A DNA stretch of 35,470 bases from Bacteroidota bacterium. GTDB taxonomy: Bacteria > Bacteroidota > Bacteroidia > Bacteroidales > Prolixibacteraceae. Where the stretch lies: contig JAEYNZ010000038.1 of assembly GCA_023412195.1 (NCBI GenBank), positions 1 through 35,470 of the forward strand. Direction: 5' to 3'. Every line of letters begins with the position of its first letter. Position 1 is the first letter of the stretch. Both the position numbers and the translations under genes were made by a program. Shown here in pieces: positions 32,796 through 35,470 of this stretch. The notes beneath the pieces were generated by a model. It was not told the origin of the DNA. It searched no databases and was given only the letters and a program-made list of their open reading frames with translations.

Positions 32796-34997
32796 ATGAT
32801 GAATCCAGGATATAAATCACTGATTTCTTTTTTAACAGTCGCATTCTTCACAATTTCCACCTTTGCAAAAGCAGATGATTTTGAACTCATTAAGGGAAGA
32901 GTTGTGGATCAGTTAATGAAAACTGCAGTAAAGGATGAAAATATTTCAGATGTCATCAAAATGATGAATGACGATGGCAGCTTTGAGGGCATAAAATACG
33001 ATGATCTCAGCAGGGAAGCAGGATTTCCGCATGGACGTCATACAGCAAATCTTGTTACCCTGGCACGAGCCTACAATAACAAATCTTCCCGATACCATAG
33101 GGATGAAAATATCAGGAAATTAATTACACAAGGACTTGAGTTCTGGGTGAAACATGACTTTGTTGGCGATAACTGGCATGACAATCAGGTAACCACTCCA
33201 TCCAACCTTGTGAACCTGATGCTGTTGATAGGTGATGAACTGCCAGCCGGCCTGGTGCAGCAGGCACAACCTATGATCCAAAGGGCTACTATGATAGAGG
33301 TGCCAGGAGTTTTTTATGGTGCACGGCCCGGGGGCGACAGAATAGCCATTGCAGCTACAGTTGCTAAAAACTCCCTGTTTCTGAATAATAAAGAGGCATT
33401 TGATGACGTAATAAAAATTATTGCAGGGGAGATAAAATTTAATACCGGAGAGCGGGGTATGCAGCACGATTACAGTTTCCATCACAGGGTTGACAGAGTT
33501 AACAACTCAACAAGTTATGGATATGGAAAGTATGCCAACACATTTGGCGAGTGGTCATCCTACGTGGCTGGTACAAAATACCAGTTTCCGGCCGAAAGGA
33601 TCAACCAGCTTGTAGACTACTACCTGGATGGAATATACAAGCAGATGGTTTATGGTGTTTATACTGATGTCGCTGTCCACAACAGAAGTATTGCCAATCA
33701 GAGGGTAAGCACGCCCGGAGGAACCATCGAAATAGAAAGATTGCTTCAAAGCACAAATTACAGAAGAGATGAACTGAATGAAATTTTGAAATTAAGAAAG
33801 GGAGAGAAGGGCAGTATCAGATCTTTCGCCAAATTTTTCTGGCAGACAGAACATTTTGCATTTCAGAGGCCACATTTTTATACCAGTGTCAGGATGCACT
33901 CCACAAGAAATGCAACATATGAAGTCCCATACAACGGCCCGGGAACAACAACACATCACAGGGCCGACGGGGCAAATTACATCAGTCTCGATGGCCATGA
34001 ATATGATGGGATCTGGCCAGTATACAACTGGCAGAAAGTATCGGGTGCAACCATTATGCAGAAGCCTCAACATCATGTAGAAAGCAGCTATGGAGGAAAA
34101 ATGCCTGTCCAGATGGAAGGTTTAACAGATTATGTGGGCGGAGTGGATGACGGGCTATACGGTGCAGTAGCATATGACTTCAAGAGCCCTCATGACCTTC
34201 TTGAGGCAAAGAAGTCATGGTTCTTTTTCGACAAGGAATACGTATGCCTGGGTGCAGGCATAAAATCAGATCCAAACCTTCCGGTGTATACAACGATTAA
34301 TCAGGCTCACCTCAGGGGAAATGTTACAGTCAGCCAGGAAGGAAAGACAGAAGTTACTCCCCGGGGCAACAGGGACCTGCAAAATGTAAATTGGGTGCAC
34401 CATGACAAAACGGGATATATTCTGCCTGACCCGGCTGCAGTTCATTTATCCAACAGTGCCCAACAGGGAAGATGGTCTGACATTTCAGCCACAAAAACTG
34501 CTTCAGATGAACTGGTATCTATGGATGTATTCCTTCTTGGATTTGATCATGGAAACCGTCCACGGAATGCATCCTATCAATATATCGTAGTACCGGGTGT
34601 CACACCTGAAGAAATGGCTTCAACAAGTGCCAATAACAGAAATATTAAGATTCTTTCGAACACCCCTGACCTCCAGGGAGTAATTCATAACGGGCTTGGC
34701 CTGTGCCAGCTGGCATTTTATAAAGCAGGAGAAGTTGAAATAGCCGATGGATTTAAGATCAGGATGGACAGCCAGGGAATGGCCATTTTAAAAATGAGCG
34801 GCAACAGGATCAAGCAACTGAGCATTTCCGATCCATCAAGGAAACTGACACGAATTTCATTAACGGTACCGGGCATTTATAACAATAAGGGAGAAAATTT
34901 TATCACAATTCCAGATGAAGATAAAAACAGCACATTGATTATTGTTGATTTGCCAACGGATGTTTATGCCGGCAGCAGCAGGGCAATTGAATTGTGA
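32796..34997 (+). CDS. Secreted polysaccharide lyase family 8 protein (chondroitin/hyaluronan-lyase type)
   Basis: Beta-eliminating lyase for uronic-acid-containing polysaccharides. In 733 residues: signal peptide ending FAKA (cleavage about 26/27); an alpha/alpha toroid (about 30-370) with GDNWHDNQVTTPSNLVNLMLLIG at 124-146, equivalent to the NWW-D/N region of PL8, and QHDYSFHH at 223-230 followed by STSYGYG at 238-244, the place of the catalytic His and Tyr; then the beta-sandwich half with GANYISLDGHEYDGIWPVYNW and KVSGATI, the family's W-x-x-xPGTT-like segment. The spacing between the presumed His and Tyr is slightly longer than in characterised enzymes, so substrate may differ. The ATG at 32796 is preferred over an upstream TTG because it begins the signal peptide. 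Confidence 0.85.
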   Translation: MMNPGYKSLISFLTVAFFTISTFAKADDFELIKGRVVDQLMKTAVKDENISDVIKMMNDDGSFEGIKYDDLSREAGFPHGRHTANLVTLARAYNNKSSRYHRDENIRKLITQGLEFWVKHDFVGDNWHDNQVTTPSNLVNLMLLIGDELPAGLVQQAQPMIQRATMIEVPGVFYGARPGGDRIAIAATVAKNSLFLNNKEAFDDVIKIIAGEIKFNTGERGMQHDYSFHHRVDRVNNSTSYGYGKYANTFGEWSSYVAGTKYQFPAERINQLVDYYLDGIYKQMVYGVYTDVAVHNRSIANQRVSTPGGTIEIERLLQSTNYRRDELNEILKLRKGEKGSIRSFAKFFWQTEHFAFQRPHFYTSVRMHSTRNATYEVPYNGPGTTTHHRADGANYISLDGHEYDGIWPVYNWQKVSGATIMQKPQHHVESSYGGKMPVQMEGLTDYVGGVDDGLYGAVAYDFKSPHDLLEAKKSWFFFDKEYVCLGAGIKSDPNLPVYTTINQAHLRGNVTVSQEGKTEVTPRGNRDLQNVNWVHHDKTGYILPDPAAVHLSNSAQQGRWSDISATKTASDELVSMDVFLLGFDHGNRPRNASYQYIVVPGVTPEEMASTSANNRNIKILSNTPDLQGVIHNGLGLCQLAFYKAGEVEIADGFKIRMDSQGMAILKMSGNRIKQLSISDPSRKLTRISLTVPGIYNNKGENFITIPDEDKNSTLIIVDLPTDVYAGSSRAIEL

Positions 34998-35410
34998 ATT
35001 CTACCATATCCTCTTAGAATTGAAATTAGTGATCTCATCCTTAATAAAAAATCTTCAGGATGGGGTATACATCATAAACTTTAATTTGAAGGAAAAGGTG
35101 ATGCTAATGATCCGAGATTTTAGGTGAATGTTGCCTCTTCGAATTAAAAAAATTTAAGGTTCATCAGCTATTTAATTTAATGCACCCTACTAGAGGCTTA
35201 TAAAGATAAATTTGCTAAACAACCTCAGACTATATATTAATACTTTTAAAAAATCATCTTTTAAGTTTCCTCAAAGAAGGATTATAAAAGTATGATATTT
35301 TTCGACTATTTCCAGATATTTAAAGATCGGAATCTGTTTTACTAAATTTCCCTATCTTTACATAACCATTAATGTAATATTCGTTTGGGATTAATAACTT
35401 TCAAGCAGTC
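34998..35410. other. Gene-free stretch after PL8
   Basis: About 410 AT-rich bases. Directly at the PL8 stop is a weak seven-base hairpin AATTCTA/TAGAATT (34997-35021) without a T run. TATCTTTA at 35353-35360 is a near match to the -7 consensus and could serve the gene starting at 35411. Nothing else is recognised. Confidence 0.4.
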
Positions 35411-35470
35411 ATGATGAAAAGATTTTTTATTATTCTGATAATCATCCTTTCCACATTTCAACTCATAGCC
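35411..35470 (+). CDS. Start of an exported protein, 3' truncated by the window edge
   Basis: Twenty codons from ATG: MMKRFFIILIIILSTFQLIA. The basic start and long hydrophobic run are a signal peptide. A near-consensus -7 box lies about 50 bases upstream. The family cannot be told from this fragment. Position after a PL8 gene would suit a SusC-like receptor, a sulfatase or another glycan-degrading enzyme, but this is only a guess. Confidence 0.55.
   Translation, partial: MMKRFFIILIIILSTFQLIA

Overview
The window comes from a member of the Bacteroidota, most likely class Bacteroidia; I cannot fix the order. Evidence: a single-chain SecDF fusion, a TIGR02757-family protein, a DUF7033-type polysaccharide deacetylase, a probable DUF5916 C-terminus, FAS1-domain lipoproteins, and repeated promoter signals of the Bacteroidota housekeeping-sigma type (TTG or TTTG, about 19 nt, then TAnnTTTG) with little Shine-Dalgarno use. 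Base composition is moderately AT-rich throughout, with no sharp change visible by eye.

Bases 1-23506 are mostly core genome. From the left: the end of a probable DUF5916 outer-membrane protein; malate dehydrogenase; a small retropepsin-like protease; an unrecognised one-helix membrane protein; secDF; then a tight run tatA, lolD, TIGR02757 and trmN6. A flavodoxin-like gene (minus) and a stand-alone FAD/NAD(P) reductase (plus) diverge, followed by upp (minus) and a GT39 membrane glycosyltransferase (plus). A minus-strand block reads radC, DUF7033 deacetylase, FemAB/GNAT-like protein, NodB deacetylase, GNAT protein with almost no spacing and several overlaps; it looks like an envelope-glycan modification operon. 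Next come a tRNA-Glu/rpsT transcription unit, the tatC-lptB pair, recQ and ahcY.

Bases 23507-35470 are accessory. About 690 bases without a gene hold a striking short-period repeat block. After it come two secreted hydrolases on the minus strand (PIG-L deacetylase, alpha/beta hydrolase), a decayed piece of a contractile-tail sheath gene, a lipoprotein GH3 glycosidase, two convergent FAS1-domain lipoproteins, and a secreted PL8-type polysaccharide lyase. The window ends 20 codons into another exported protein. Together these suggest a glycan-degradation locus, but no SusC/SusD pair or sulfatase lies inside the window.

I did not find a convincing complete new defence or mobile system. The best leads are the tail-sheath relic, the compound repeat at 23792-23880, the TatA with an 18-residue periodic tail, the radC-linked glycan operon, and the PL8/FAS1/GH3 locus.
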